Shown: positions 14,781 through 22,934 of the stretch, one piece after another
How the letters are laid out: each line of letters opens with the position of its first letter
Position numbering within the stretch: the first letter of the stretch is position 1
Origin: a virus
Virus record (IMG/VR): IMGVR_UViG_3300005527_000050
Coordinates: 26,274-90,273 of that record
Length of the DNA: 64,000 nucleotides
Strand: one strand, 5' to 3'
Made by a program: the position numbers and the translations under genes
Notes under the pieces: model-generated
What the model saw: the letters and a program-made list of their open reading frames with translations, nothing else
What the model was told of the DNA's origin: nothing
Database searches by the model: none

Positions 14781-16730
14781 ATGGCACCTCCAAAGAAAGA
14801 TACTCCATTAAGATCACCATTAGTCTCGGCTTTTAGTAATATTGTCAATATTAATAGATCTAAATCTCAAATGAAGTCTACACAGGCTTCGTATAGTGAA
14901 TTTTTGAGATTTATGACTACGGAAGTAAGAAATATTGAAGCAATTAAACTTCCAGATGAAAAAAAGATCAAAAGGTTATCAAGTATCAATGTAAGTTCTA
15001 CATTTGGATCCGCCGGAAGTTTGCTTTCTGGTTTAGCTAGTGGTGCTTTAGATGCTGCAGGATTGGTTGGTAATTTATTTGGTGGTGGAGGGAAAGGTGG
15101 TAAAGGCGGCAAACCTGGTGCAAAACCGAGTCCAAAAGCAGGAAAACCAATACCAAAAGGTACAAAAATCAGACTTCCTGGTGTTAGAGGATTGCCGATT
15201 CTTTCCGCTGCTTTAGCTGGATTAGATTTTGCACAAGGAATATCCGAAGGAGAATCTGTGGGCAAAGCAGGTGCTGGTGCAGTTGGATCTGCTGCTGGTG
15301 CTGCTGGTGGCGCTCTTGCTGGTGCAGCATTAGCGGGAGCTATTGGTCAGACATTGGTTCCAATTCCTGGATTAGGTTTTGTATTAGGAGCTGCAGTTGG
15401 TAGTTTGGGAGGACTTGCTGGAGGTTATTTAGCTGATAGAGCATATGAATCTGCGACTGGGGAAGGAAAAGTAAAAGAAAAACAAAAAGCAAAATTAAAA
15501 CAACAAGAACAAAAACAAAAACTTGCAGCAACATCAGCTTCCAAAGTTACATTGCCTCAGGTATTGGATAAATTTGAAAATGTTGTTATTAAATTTGAAA
15601 AAGTTTCAATGAATCTTGCCGCGCCACAAGAAGTTGTCCCTCAAGGATATGATGAAGAACTTGGAGAAGATGAGGCTCCAAAATTACCGGAAGACACAAC
15701 TCCTGGAGGTGTAGATTCCATCCAATATGGATCAGGAAATGCAGAATTTGGTGAAACTGGAAATGTAAGTAATGCTCCTGGTTGGGTTCATGGACATTTT
15801 CAAGGTGATAGTGCGGGTGCGGTTGTTAAAGATACAACAATGGTAGTCAAAGCTTTATTGAAACAAGGATCTCCAGTTTACCTGAATCCTGGAGTAGACT
15901 TAAATCCATCTAAACAGTACAGCGATGAAGAAATAAGAAGTTATGTTGAACAAGCAAGAAGAGCCCATACCCATAGTGGAACAGGAAAATCTATCGATGT
16001 TTTTGTAAAAAAAGGTACGAAAATACCAGTCCCTCTTACTAATGTTGGTCCAACTGGATCTGGTTTTGGTGGTTATGGTAGAGGCGGAATTGCTGGTTAT
16101 ATTCAAGGAACACGTACTTGGATTGGTCACTTGAAACCTGGTTCTAAATCTGGTTTATCTGAAACCAAAGGAAAAATAGAATCAAAAGGTAAAGAAACTG
16201 GAGATATGGAAGATTTAAAACCTGGAGTAGTTCCAGATAAATCACAAAATCCTGCTGCACCATCTCCTCCAAGTGCCGAGATGCAACAAAAGTTTCAAAT
16301 GGCATGGGACAATAGAAGTAATCCTTTTGCAAGAGGAAAAATTGAATCTGCTTGGACAAATCTGACACCGGAACAACAACAACAAGCTAAAATATGGGCA
16401 AAATCAAAAGGATATAATTGGAATGAAATGAAGTTGAAAGAAAAACCCATGAATGTTCAAGCTGCCCCAGCAACAGTCACTGCAGTTCCATCAATGCAAC
16501 AGACTGTACCTCAACAAATAGAACAATATCCAGATTATAACTTACCACAATCAAGTATAACGTTAATGCCAATTGTTATGGGTGGTCCTAGTGGATCACA
16601 ACAACGACCTATGGTTATTGCTGGAGGTAGTGGAGGAGGAGGTACAACGATCTTACCTCCAACTCCTGAAGGTCAGGTGTTAAATAGTTTATTCAAGACC
16701 ATCTTGTTAACGAACTTATCGGGAACGTAA
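14781..16730 (+). CDS. Tail hub protein with metallopeptidase-like domain
   Basis: 649 aa. Gly/Ala-rich hydrophobic stretches (about 70-230), a Lys/Gln-rich helix (~232-255), then a domain from ~330 beginning PGWVHGHFQG. This contains HTHSGTGKSIDVFV (H396, H398, D406), KKGTKIPVPL and RTWIGHL (H450). H...D plus a downstream H recalls M23 (LytM) or M15 peptidases, although the H-to-D spacing is unusual for either; zinc binding is an inference. Follows the SleB-like protein by 3 bases; both proteins share linker style and probably a place in the hub. Confidence 0.55.
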   Translation: MAPPKKDTPLRSPLVSAFSNIVNINRSKSQMKSTQASYSEFLRFMTTEVRNIEAIKLPDEKKIKRLSSINVSSTFGSAGSLLSGLASGALDAAGLVGNLFGGGGKGGKGGKPGAKPSPKAGKPIPKGTKIRLPGVRGLPILSAALAGLDFAQGISEGESVGKAGAGAVGSAAGAAGGALAGAALAGAIGQTLVPIPGLGFVLGAAVGSLGGLAGGYLADRAYESATGEGKVKEKQKAKLKQQEQKQKLAATSASKVTLPQVLDKFENVVIKFEKVSMNLAAPQEVVPQGYDEELGEDEAPKLPEDTTPGGVDSIQYGSGNAEFGETGNVSNAPGWVHGHFQGDSAGAVVKDTTMVVKALLKQGSPVYLNPGVDLNPSKQYSDEEIRSYVEQARRAHTHSGTGKSIDVFVKKGTKIPVPLTNVGPTGSGFGGYGRGGIAGYIQGTRTWIGHLKPGSKSGLSETKGKIESKGKETGDMEDLKPGVVPDKSQNPAAPSPPSAEMQQKFQMAWDNRSNPFARGKIESAWTNLTPEQQQQAKIWAKSKGYNWNEMKLKEKPMNVQAAPATVTAVPSMQQTVPQQIEQYPDYNLPQSSITLMPIVMGGPSGSQQRPMVIAGGSGGGGTTILPPTPEGQVLNSLFKTILLTNLSGT

Positions 16731-16731
16731 T

Positions 16732-18030
16732 ATGTCTAATGCGTTAACTACGTTAAAATATAATTCAGTTATAATCGAATCTTCAGAAACAAAGAGAAAA
16801 ATTGATCTAACCAGTTCTCTCATTTTCTGTGATTATTTTGAAGATATATTATCTCCTTGTGTGACGATGACTATGCAGATCGCTGCCACTTATTCAATAT
16901 TCAATAATCTTCCAATTCGAGGTGGAGAAAAAGTTGTTATTGATATAGAAACTCTAAGTGGAAATTTTAAGTTGGATGGTGATTATGCAATGTATGTTTA
17001 TAAAGTGGGTGGAATTGTTTCTGATGGTGCAAAAGAATACTTTACTCTTCACTTATGTTCTCGTGAGGCATTGACAAATGAGACGGCTAGAGTTCAAAAA
17101 AAGTATGATAAAAAACCAATCAATGATCATGTAACTGCAATTCTCAAAGATGTACTAAAAACTAAAAAATTTAAGAGTGCAAATATCGAGAAAACATCTA
17201 ATTCTTATAGTTTTATTGGTACTCTAAAAAAACCATTTCACATATTAACTTGGTTAGGTCCTAAAGGTATTCCAGCTACTTCATCGTCTGGAAACAGTGG
17301 AACAATTGCAAAGGGAGTTGCTGGATTTTTATTCTATGAAAATAAAGATGGATTTCATTTTAGAAGTATTGATACATTAGTTTCTGCAACAATGTCTCAA
17401 ACTGGTAGTACATCGAAAGAATCAATACCAAAATATAATTACAATCCCGGAATTACGGAGTCTGGAAATTTAAATGCAAATTTCAACATTTTAAATTATA
17501 ACTTTGAAAAGAATATTGATTTAATGAAATCTCTCCGGGTCGGAATGTATGCAAATATCACATATTTTTACGACTTATATGAGAACAAAATTAGTGGGAT
17601 TACTTATAGTTTAAATTCAGAAATTAAATCTAAACTAGGTAGTACTAGTAAATTGGCATACCCAAGAGATTTTGGTAATAGACCATCAAGAATTCTGTTT
17701 AGATCTGCAGATGTGGGAATATTAGACAAAACTGGTAGAACTGATGATTCTGGTAGGGACAATACTGATATGGCAAAAGCTTTTTCTCGTTATAATTTAT
17801 TGTTTACTCAGTCGCTAAATATTGTAGTACCTATGAATGTCAATTTGAAAGCTGGTAACATACTTTACGCACAATTTCAAAAAATTGATGCAGGACAAAC
17901 TGCTGAAGTAGATCCTGAACAAAGTGGAAATTATTTGATTAAAGAAGTTAGACATCATTTCGAAGGCAATCAAATGGTATCATCACTAAAACTCGTCAGA
18001 GACTCCTACGGATTATATGGGGCAAAATAA
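16732..18030 (+). CDS. gp27: gp27-like baseplate hub protein
   Basis: 432 aa (T4 gp27: 391). Starts with a strand-rich hub domain (SSLIFCDYFEDILSPCVTMTMQ), has a DGDYAMYVYKVG segment and ends with KAGNILYAQF and DPEQSGNYLIKEVRHHFEG, the late tube-domain pattern of phage hub proteins of the gp27/gpD type. T4 gp27 trimers form the torus that carries gp5. Call supported by its place just before the gp5-like gene. ATGA overlap with the CP12-like gene. Confidence 0.65.
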   Translation: MSNALTTLKYNSVIIESSETKRKIDLTSSLIFCDYFEDILSPCVTMTMQIAATYSIFNNLPIRGGEKVVIDIETLSGNFKLDGDYAMYVYKVGGIVSDGAKEYFTLHLCSREALTNETARVQKKYDKKPINDHVTAILKDVLKTKKFKSANIEKTSNSYSFIGTLKKPFHILTWLGPKGIPATSSSGNSGTIAKGVAGFLFYENKDGFHFRSIDTLVSATMSQTGSTSKESIPKYNYNPGITESGNLNANFNILNYNFEKNIDLMKSLRVGMYANITYFYDLYENKISGITYSLNSEIKSKLGSTSKLAYPRDFGNRPSRILFRSADVGILDKTGRTDDSGRDNTDMAKAFSRYNLLFTQSLNIVVPMNVNLKAGNILYAQFQKIDAGQTAEVDPEQSGNYLIKEVRHHFEGNQMVSSLKLVRDSYGLYGAK

Positions 18031-18242
18031 TGAACAACATAGATACCCACATTGCAAAAGATAGAGAAATTCTCGATAACCCTGTCACTTCTCCACAAGC
18101 GAGAAGACATACTCAAGAAGAATTAGAAGCTTTAGAAGCTTATAAGGCTAATCATCCAGAAGATGATCATGATCCAACTCCATTAGAGTTATATTGCGAT
18201 AGTCATCCAGGTGCCGCAGAATGTAAAATTTACGAAGACTAA
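18030..18242 (+). CDS. CP12-like small protein in the hub operon
   Basis: 70 aa. The C-terminus PLELYCDSHPGAAECKIYED has the C-terminal CP12 signature: C56 and C65 in a C-x8-C arrangement followed by Tyr-Glu-Asp. In cyanobacteria and plants this tail plugs GAPDH and, with PRK, shuts the Calvin cycle. The N-terminal Cys pair of typical CP12 is absent; residues 1-45 are a charged helix. Overlaps gp27-like by 1 base and gp5-like by 1 base, so it is translated with late structural proteins. It could be a host-metabolism effector or a virion protein that borrowed the fold. Confidence 0.6.
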   Translation: MNNIDTHIAKDREILDNPVTSPQARRHTQEELEALEAYKANHPEDDHDPTPLELYCDSHPGAAECKIYED

Positions 18243-20539
18243 TGATAGACGAATCTTTTGTAAAATCAAATTTTTTAGGTAGAGACGGATTCATTTGGTG
18301 GATCGGCCAAGTTGCCGATCCTAAAGTATGGCGCACTGAAAAAACAAGAATTGATGAAGGCAAATCATCTTGGGGATATAGATGCAAAATACGAATTATT
18401 GGATATCATAGTTTTGATAGAAATGAGTTAAAAGATGAAGACCTTCCTTGGGCTCATGTTCTAACTAGTGCAGCAGATGGAGCTCCAGCTCAAGGTGGTT
18501 TTGGTAAATTACCTTTACTTGTTGGAGGAGAGTCTGTATTTGGATTCTTTCTGGATGGGGAAGAAGCTCAACAACCTGTCATAATGTCTTGCTTCTATAG
18601 AAGCCCAATGGTTGAAAACATACCAAATCCGAATCCATTTGAACCATTTGCAGGAGCACCAACAAGTGGACCTCTTGGGGGAGGAGACCCAAAAAGAAGG
18701 AGTCAATCTACAAGAAATAAAAGACAAGATGATGGAGTTGCAAAAGAAATAGATGAAAAAATTGGAGAGGGATCCCAATTTGAAATGTTTGCCAACCCAC
18801 TCTTCGGAGCAGCTACAACAAAAAGTTTGGATTTAAGTCCCGGATTCGCTCCAATTACAACAGATACTAGTAGTAAAGCCGGAGCAATATTTGGAGCTCC
18901 AAATATTCCTAGAGATCAGTTATTTTACGATGAAAAAGCAGAAGTTGCATTTCTATCTGCATTTGATAAAGTAGGTAATGTTGAAACTGATAATGGGTGT
19001 GGAAATAATATTTTAAGTCAAATTACAAATACTCTACAAAGTTTTATCAAAACAGTAAATGGACTTGAAAAAACTGCATTAGGATTCATAGACCCAGTTA
19101 GAAATGTTGTTGTAGATGTTCAACAAACTGTTAGGTCTGTAGCTAGAATTGTTGCATCCATTATGAAGTTTGTGATTAATGGAATGCGTGATAGTATTTT
19201 CTGTTTAATTGGAAAATTATTTAAAGTACTATCAATTACATTACCATCTTCGATTAAACTTCCCATCTCTGAAGCTGCTAAAAATATATTAAATCTAATA
19301 TTTTGTCTTTTTGAAAAACTATTTGGTCCTCTTATGGACTTTATCAAGGGTCTTTTAAATGGACTTATTGGTAAAAGTCCAAATATACCTTTGTGTGCAA
19401 TAGAAGAAATTACGAGTGCATTGGTAAATAAGTTGGCAGATATGGCAGATAATGCTCTATCTGCTATTTTAAGTGGACTAGATTGGTTAGCTAGTGGAAT
19501 TAGTTCAATTGCTGGTGCTTTAACCAGTGGATTGAACATGATTAGTCAGATCCTAAGTTTTTTAAGTTGCGATTCCTTAGCTTGTCAAAGTACAACTTCT
19601 TGGAATCCTTTTAGTGGAGCATCATTCCCAGCTTTGGATAGTTGGAATAGTATTATAGGAAACATGGATGTATTGAGTGGACTTGGTGGAGCCAATCAGT
19701 CTCTAGGTTATTTGTCTATGTTCGGATCTTCAAATACACCATTCAGTAAGTGCAGGAAAAAAATTACAAATCCACAAACACAAGATGATCTTGCTCCAAT
19801 GCCAATTGGTGTCAAATTTTATAACTGTATCCCCCCAGAAATTAGAATCTATGGAGATGGAGTTGGTGCAAGAGCAAAAGCAGTAGTATCTGAAGTAGAT
19901 GGATCCATTGTAACATTTTTACTATGCGATCCTGGAAAAGGGTATACATATCCACCAGAAATAAGAGTTGTTGATAATTCAAATCATGGAAAAGGTGCTC
20001 AAGCTAGAGCAACAGTATCAAATGGAGGAATAGATTCGATCTATGTTATTAATCCCGGAACTGGTTATTGTCAAACCAACTTAACCGAAGAGACTGGTGG
20101 TGGTGCTGGTACTGCCTCTCTACCACCATGTTTAGATGTGGGAGACGGTCAACTTTCTCCAGTTGTTATTGGAATCACTACTAATTTTGTAATAGGAAGT
20201 CCCGGAATAGGATATACTTTTGGAGATACTATACAAGTTGGAGATGATTTGTTTAAACCAGTGATTACAGATAACGGTTCTATTATTGATGTGGAATACC
20301 CAAGTTTTGCGGTTCAACCAACTCAACCAGGTCAAGCGCCCCCTCCCAATCAAACTACACAAACTGGATCATCTGGTCAAACTTTCAAATCTGTTCCACC
20401 AGTGATTATAAATACAAGGACGGGAGAAGGTGCCATCATCTATCCAGTTCTACAATTCGTACCACAATTTATCACTGATACTCTTGATCAAAATATTGTT
20501 GGTATTGGCTCCATCGTAAACGTAGTCGATTGTGTGTAA
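18242..20539 (+). CDS. gp5: gp5-like hub protein with OB domain, no lysozyme domain seen
   Basis: 765 aa. Residues 1-110 match the gp5 OB domain: FIWWIGQVADP, CKIRIIGYHSFDR, DEDLPWAHVL, GESVFGFFLDGEEAQQPVIM. Instead of the T4 lysozyme domain there is a hydrophobic, helical middle (about 250-480, e.g. IVASIMKFVINGM and NLIFCLFEKLFGPLMDFI), then PGKGYTYPPEIRV-type GY repeats (540-640) like those inserted in gp53. It should sit in the hub with gp27. The needle part appears to be a separate gene just downstream. Confidence 0.75.
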   Translation: MIDESFVKSNFLGRDGFIWWIGQVADPKVWRTEKTRIDEGKSSWGYRCKIRIIGYHSFDRNELKDEDLPWAHVLTSAADGAPAQGGFGKLPLLVGGESVFGFFLDGEEAQQPVIMSCFYRSPMVENIPNPNPFEPFAGAPTSGPLGGGDPKRRSQSTRNKRQDDGVAKEIDEKIGEGSQFEMFANPLFGAATTKSLDLSPGFAPITTDTSSKAGAIFGAPNIPRDQLFYDEKAEVAFLSAFDKVGNVETDNGCGNNILSQITNTLQSFIKTVNGLEKTALGFIDPVRNVVVDVQQTVRSVARIVASIMKFVINGMRDSIFCLIGKLFKVLSITLPSSIKLPISEAAKNILNLIFCLFEKLFGPLMDFIKGLLNGLIGKSPNIPLCAIEEITSALVNKLADMADNALSAILSGLDWLASGISSIAGALTSGLNMISQILSFLSCDSLACQSTTSWNPFSGASFPALDSWNSIIGNMDVLSGLGGANQSLGYLSMFGSSNTPFSKCRKKITNPQTQDDLAPMPIGVKFYNCIPPEIRIYGDGVGARAKAVVSEVDGSIVTFLLCDPGKGYTYPPEIRVVDNSNHGKGAQARATVSNGGIDSIYVINPGTGYCQTNLTEETGGGAGTASLPPCLDVGDGQLSPVVIGITTNFVIGSPGIGYTFGDTIQVGDDLFKPVITDNGSIIDVEYPSFAVQPTQPGQAPPPNQTTQTGSSGQTFKSVPPVIINTRTGEGAIIYPVLQFVPQFITDTLDQNIVGIGSIVNVVDCV

Positions 20540-20542
20540 ACC

Positions 20543-21094
20543 ATGCCCGAACAACCAAAAGAATATTATGAAAAGAAACCAGGCTATATAATTAAGTCTG
20601 GAACTGAAGATGCTGTGGGGAGAATAATAGATTATGCGATGTTCACGGATAATGGCCAAGGGTTTGAGTACACAACCGATGGTCAATACATGCAACAATG
20701 TAATAAAACCTCATATGAACTTTGTGGGGTAGATGGAAAAGATAAAGAACCTGCTAAAATTATAAGAGCTAGAAAGGGTGATATTATCATCGAAGCAATG
20801 GATGGTGATATTATTCTAAGAGGTAAAAATATTAGAGTTGTTGCTCTAGATGGAACTGGAGAAGTGACTGTAGTTTCAGGAAAACATTTTGCTGTAAATG
20901 CTCCTGTACAATCTTTTAAAGGAAGTAACTCCAATACAGTTATGTCCAACAGTGCATCTATTGGAGCTCAAGCAACAGATACCACTGGAAATATACAAAA
21001 TAGTCAAACTTCTGGTGCAGAAGATTGTGAAGGGTCAATTTTAACTAGACTTTTAAATATTGCTAAGAAATTTGAAAAATGGTTAAGTTGTTGA
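20543..21094 (+). CDS. Beta-helical needle-like protein (gp5 C-terminal-type)
   Basis: 183 aa. Residues 70-115 consist of short alternating strands (AKIIRARKGDIIIEAMDGD, IILRGKNIRVVALDG, EVTVVSGKHFAV) typical of the triple-stranded beta-helix of gp5/VgrG spikes. Two Cys near each end. Immediate position after the gp5-like gene (3-base gap) supports a split gp5: hub OB part plus separate needle. Inference from strand pattern only. Confidence 0.55.
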   Translation: MPEQPKEYYEKKPGYIIKSGTEDAVGRIIDYAMFTDNGQGFEYTTDGQYMQQCNKTSYELCGVDGKDKEPAKIIRARKGDIIIEAMDGDIILRGKNIRVVALDGTGEVTVVSGKHFAVNAPVQSFKGSNSNTVMSNSASIGAQATDTTGNIQNSQTSGAEDCEGSILTRLLNIAKKFEKWLSC

Positions 21095-21110
21095 ATACTA
21101 GGAGGTGAAA

Positions 21111-21161
21111 TATGCCTGCAGAACCCGTTAAGTATATTGGTGATAAACTCTGTGTAGGTCC
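21111..21161 (+). repeat. 51-bp exact direct repeat, copy 1
   Basis: Starts one base before the ATG of the first paralogue and is identical to 21989-22039 at the start of the second. Confidence 0.95.
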
Positions 21162-21984
21162 TTTAGATTACTCATTTTTACCTGCTGTCCCCGCTATACC
21201 TGGAACTTCAGTATTAAATGGACCTGCATGGATTGGTGCAGGTGGACCCCAAATTCCTACAGCTAATTGTATGATTGGTCCTGGAATTGGAGGTCCAATT
21301 TCTTTACAAGTTATTGGTATTGCTAATTTTATTTCTATTACCAACCAAATAGGAATTAATAATAGATCTGGTCTTGCAAATATAACTGGATTTACTCAAA
21401 AACTTGGTGCAAGTACAAAAGCTGCATTTTCGGCTACCACTGGATTTAGTGCAAAATCTACCACACAAACTACAGCTGGACCACAGTATTCTCAAGCATT
21501 TGCTGAAACTCCTTTATTAAAGGCTAAAGTAATTCTGGGAAATGTTTCAGGAACTACAGGAATCAATCCAACTCAAGCTGCAGCATTAGCTACAAAAAAA
21601 CCATTTGATATTAAACACCCAACCAAAGAAGGTTGGAGACTTAGACATGTTTGTGTCGAAGGTCCAACTGCGGATGTTTATGTCAGAGGTGTGATGGAAT
21701 CCTGCGATACTATTGAACTTCCAGATTACTGGACAGGACTAGTAGATTCTGAAACAATCACAATTAGTTTAACCGCAGTCGGAGAATATCAAGAACTTTT
21801 TGCAAAACTATCGGAGTGTGGTACTAAAGTAAAAGTCTCCAACGCTTTAGGTGAAGTAAAAAAATATAGTTATTTGATATTCGGTGAAAGAAAAGATGTT
21901 GAAAGAAATATTGCAGAATATGAGGGAGAATCGGTAACAGATTATCCCGGAGATAATGCACAATACGGATTGTTTACTTTATAA
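21112..21984 (+). CDS. Virion structural protein, paralogue A
   Basis: 290 aa, preceded by a strong AGGAGGTG Shine-Dalgarno. The N-terminal ~85 residues are Gly-Pro rich (VGPLDYSF, GAGGP, GPGIGGPIS). A C-terminal domain from ~163 contains FDIKHPTKEGWRLRHVCVEG, VRG, IELPDYWTGLVD and FGERKDV, a domain found in cyanophage tail-fibre-like proteins often beside S74 chaperones. It lies right after the needle gene, so it may decorate the spike or baseplate. Paralogous to the next gene. Confidence 0.6.
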   Translation: MPAEPVKYIGDKLCVGPLDYSFLPAVPAIPGTSVLNGPAWIGAGGPQIPTANCMIGPGIGGPISLQVIGIANFISITNQIGINNRSGLANITGFTQKLGASTKAAFSATTGFSAKSTTQTTAGPQYSQAFAETPLLKAKVILGNVSGTTGINPTQAAALATKKPFDIKHPTKEGWRLRHVCVEGPTADVYVRGVMESCDTIELPDYWTGLVDSETITISLTAVGEYQELFAKLSECGTKVKVSNALGEVKKYSYLIFGERKDVERNIAEYEGESVTDYPGDNAQYGLFTL

Positions 21985-21988
21985 TTAT

Positions 21989-22039
21989 TATGCCTGCAGA
22001 ACCCGTTAAGTATATTGGTGATAAACTCTGTGTAGGTCC
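21989..22039 (+). repeat. 51-bp exact direct repeat, copy 2
   Basis: Identical to 21111-21161; covers the first 16 codons of paralogue B. Confidence 0.95.
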
Positions 22040-22895
22040 AATAGATTATTCATTCTTACCTGGATGCGTTCCATCAATTCCAGGAACAACAGTTTTAAAT
22101 GGGCCTGTGTGGATTGGTGCTGGAGGACCACCAATTCCTACAGCTAATTGTATGATTGGACCTGGATTGGGGGGACCAATCTCCCTACAAGTTATTGGTA
22201 TTGCCAATATTCCAGCTATTAATAATCAATCCGGAATCTACAATAGATCAGGTCTTGCAAATGTTACTGGATACAGTAACAAAGTTGGTTCCGACGTAAA
22301 AGCTGCATTTTCGGCTACAACTGCATATAGTGCAAAAGCCGCAGTACAAACCACTGCTGGTCCAGATTATTCTCAAGCATTCAGAGAAACGCCATTATTA
22401 AGAGCTAGGGTGATTATTGGAAACATGTCCGGAACAAAGGGCATGAATACGCAATTCAAAACAAGAGTGCAAGCAAAAAAACCTTTGGGACATCCAAATT
22501 TTGACATTAAACATCCCACAAAAAATGGTTGGAGAGTTCGTTATGTTTGTACAGAGGGCCCGACTGCCGATGTTTTTATCAAAGGAACTCTTAAAAATAA
22601 AAATATTATTGAACTTCCAGATTATTGGGAAGGTTTAGTTGATTCTGAAACCATAAATGTAATATTAACTTCGATTAATCAACATCAAAAACTCTTTTAT
22701 AATGTTTCCAAATGTGGAACCAAAATTGAAGTTTTCTCTAACTCTGATAATTCAATCAATTGTTACTATAAAATATTTGCAGAAAGAAAAGACACTCCTA
22801 AAAATATTGTAGAATATAAAGGGTTGAATCATACCGATTATCCTGGAGATAATAACGAATATAGATTCTGGTTTAGTCCCACAGTGTTCCCATAA
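21990..22895 (+). CDS. Virion structural protein, paralogue B
   Basis: 301 aa with the same two-part design as paralogue A: Gly-Pro rich N-terminus, then FDIKHPTKNGWRVRYVCTEG, IELPDYWEGLVD and FAERKDT, ending WFSPTVFP. The first 16 codons are identical at DNA level to A while later parts differ, suggesting tandem duplication with a conserved or converted attachment segment. Short 5-base gap after A. Confidence 0.6.
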   Translation: MPAEPVKYIGDKLCVGPIDYSFLPGCVPSIPGTTVLNGPVWIGAGGPPIPTANCMIGPGLGGPISLQVIGIANIPAINNQSGIYNRSGLANVTGYSNKVGSDVKAAFSATTAYSAKAAVQTTAGPDYSQAFRETPLLRARVIIGNMSGTKGMNTQFKTRVQAKKPLGHPNFDIKHPTKNGWRVRYVCTEGPTADVFIKGTLKNKNIIELPDYWEGLVDSETINVILTSINQHQKLFYNVSKCGTKIEVFSNSDNSINCYYKIFAERKDTPKNIVEYKGLNHTDYPGDNNEYRFWFSPTVFP

Positions 22896-22898
22896 ATA
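22891..22898 (+). promoter_or_regulatory. Late promoter CATAAATA
   Basis: Overlaps the stop of paralogue B, 36 bases upstream of the next ATG, which lacks a Shine-Dalgarno. Confidence 0.55.
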
Positions 22899-22934
22899 AT
22901 ACTAAACAATCTTTGACAATATAATTAACTAATT

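Noticed and set aside
14867-15265. Antisense 132-aa ORF opposite the metallopeptidase-like hub gene
   Set aside because: Pro/Gly-rich shadow of the Gly/Ala-rich sense gene, with no promoter or Shine-Dalgarno on that strand.
21112-21370. PAAR-type spike tip in the N-termini of the structural paralogues
   Set aside because: The Gly-Pro pattern and position after the needle gene are suggestive, but the PAAR repeat itself and metal-binding residues could not be seen.
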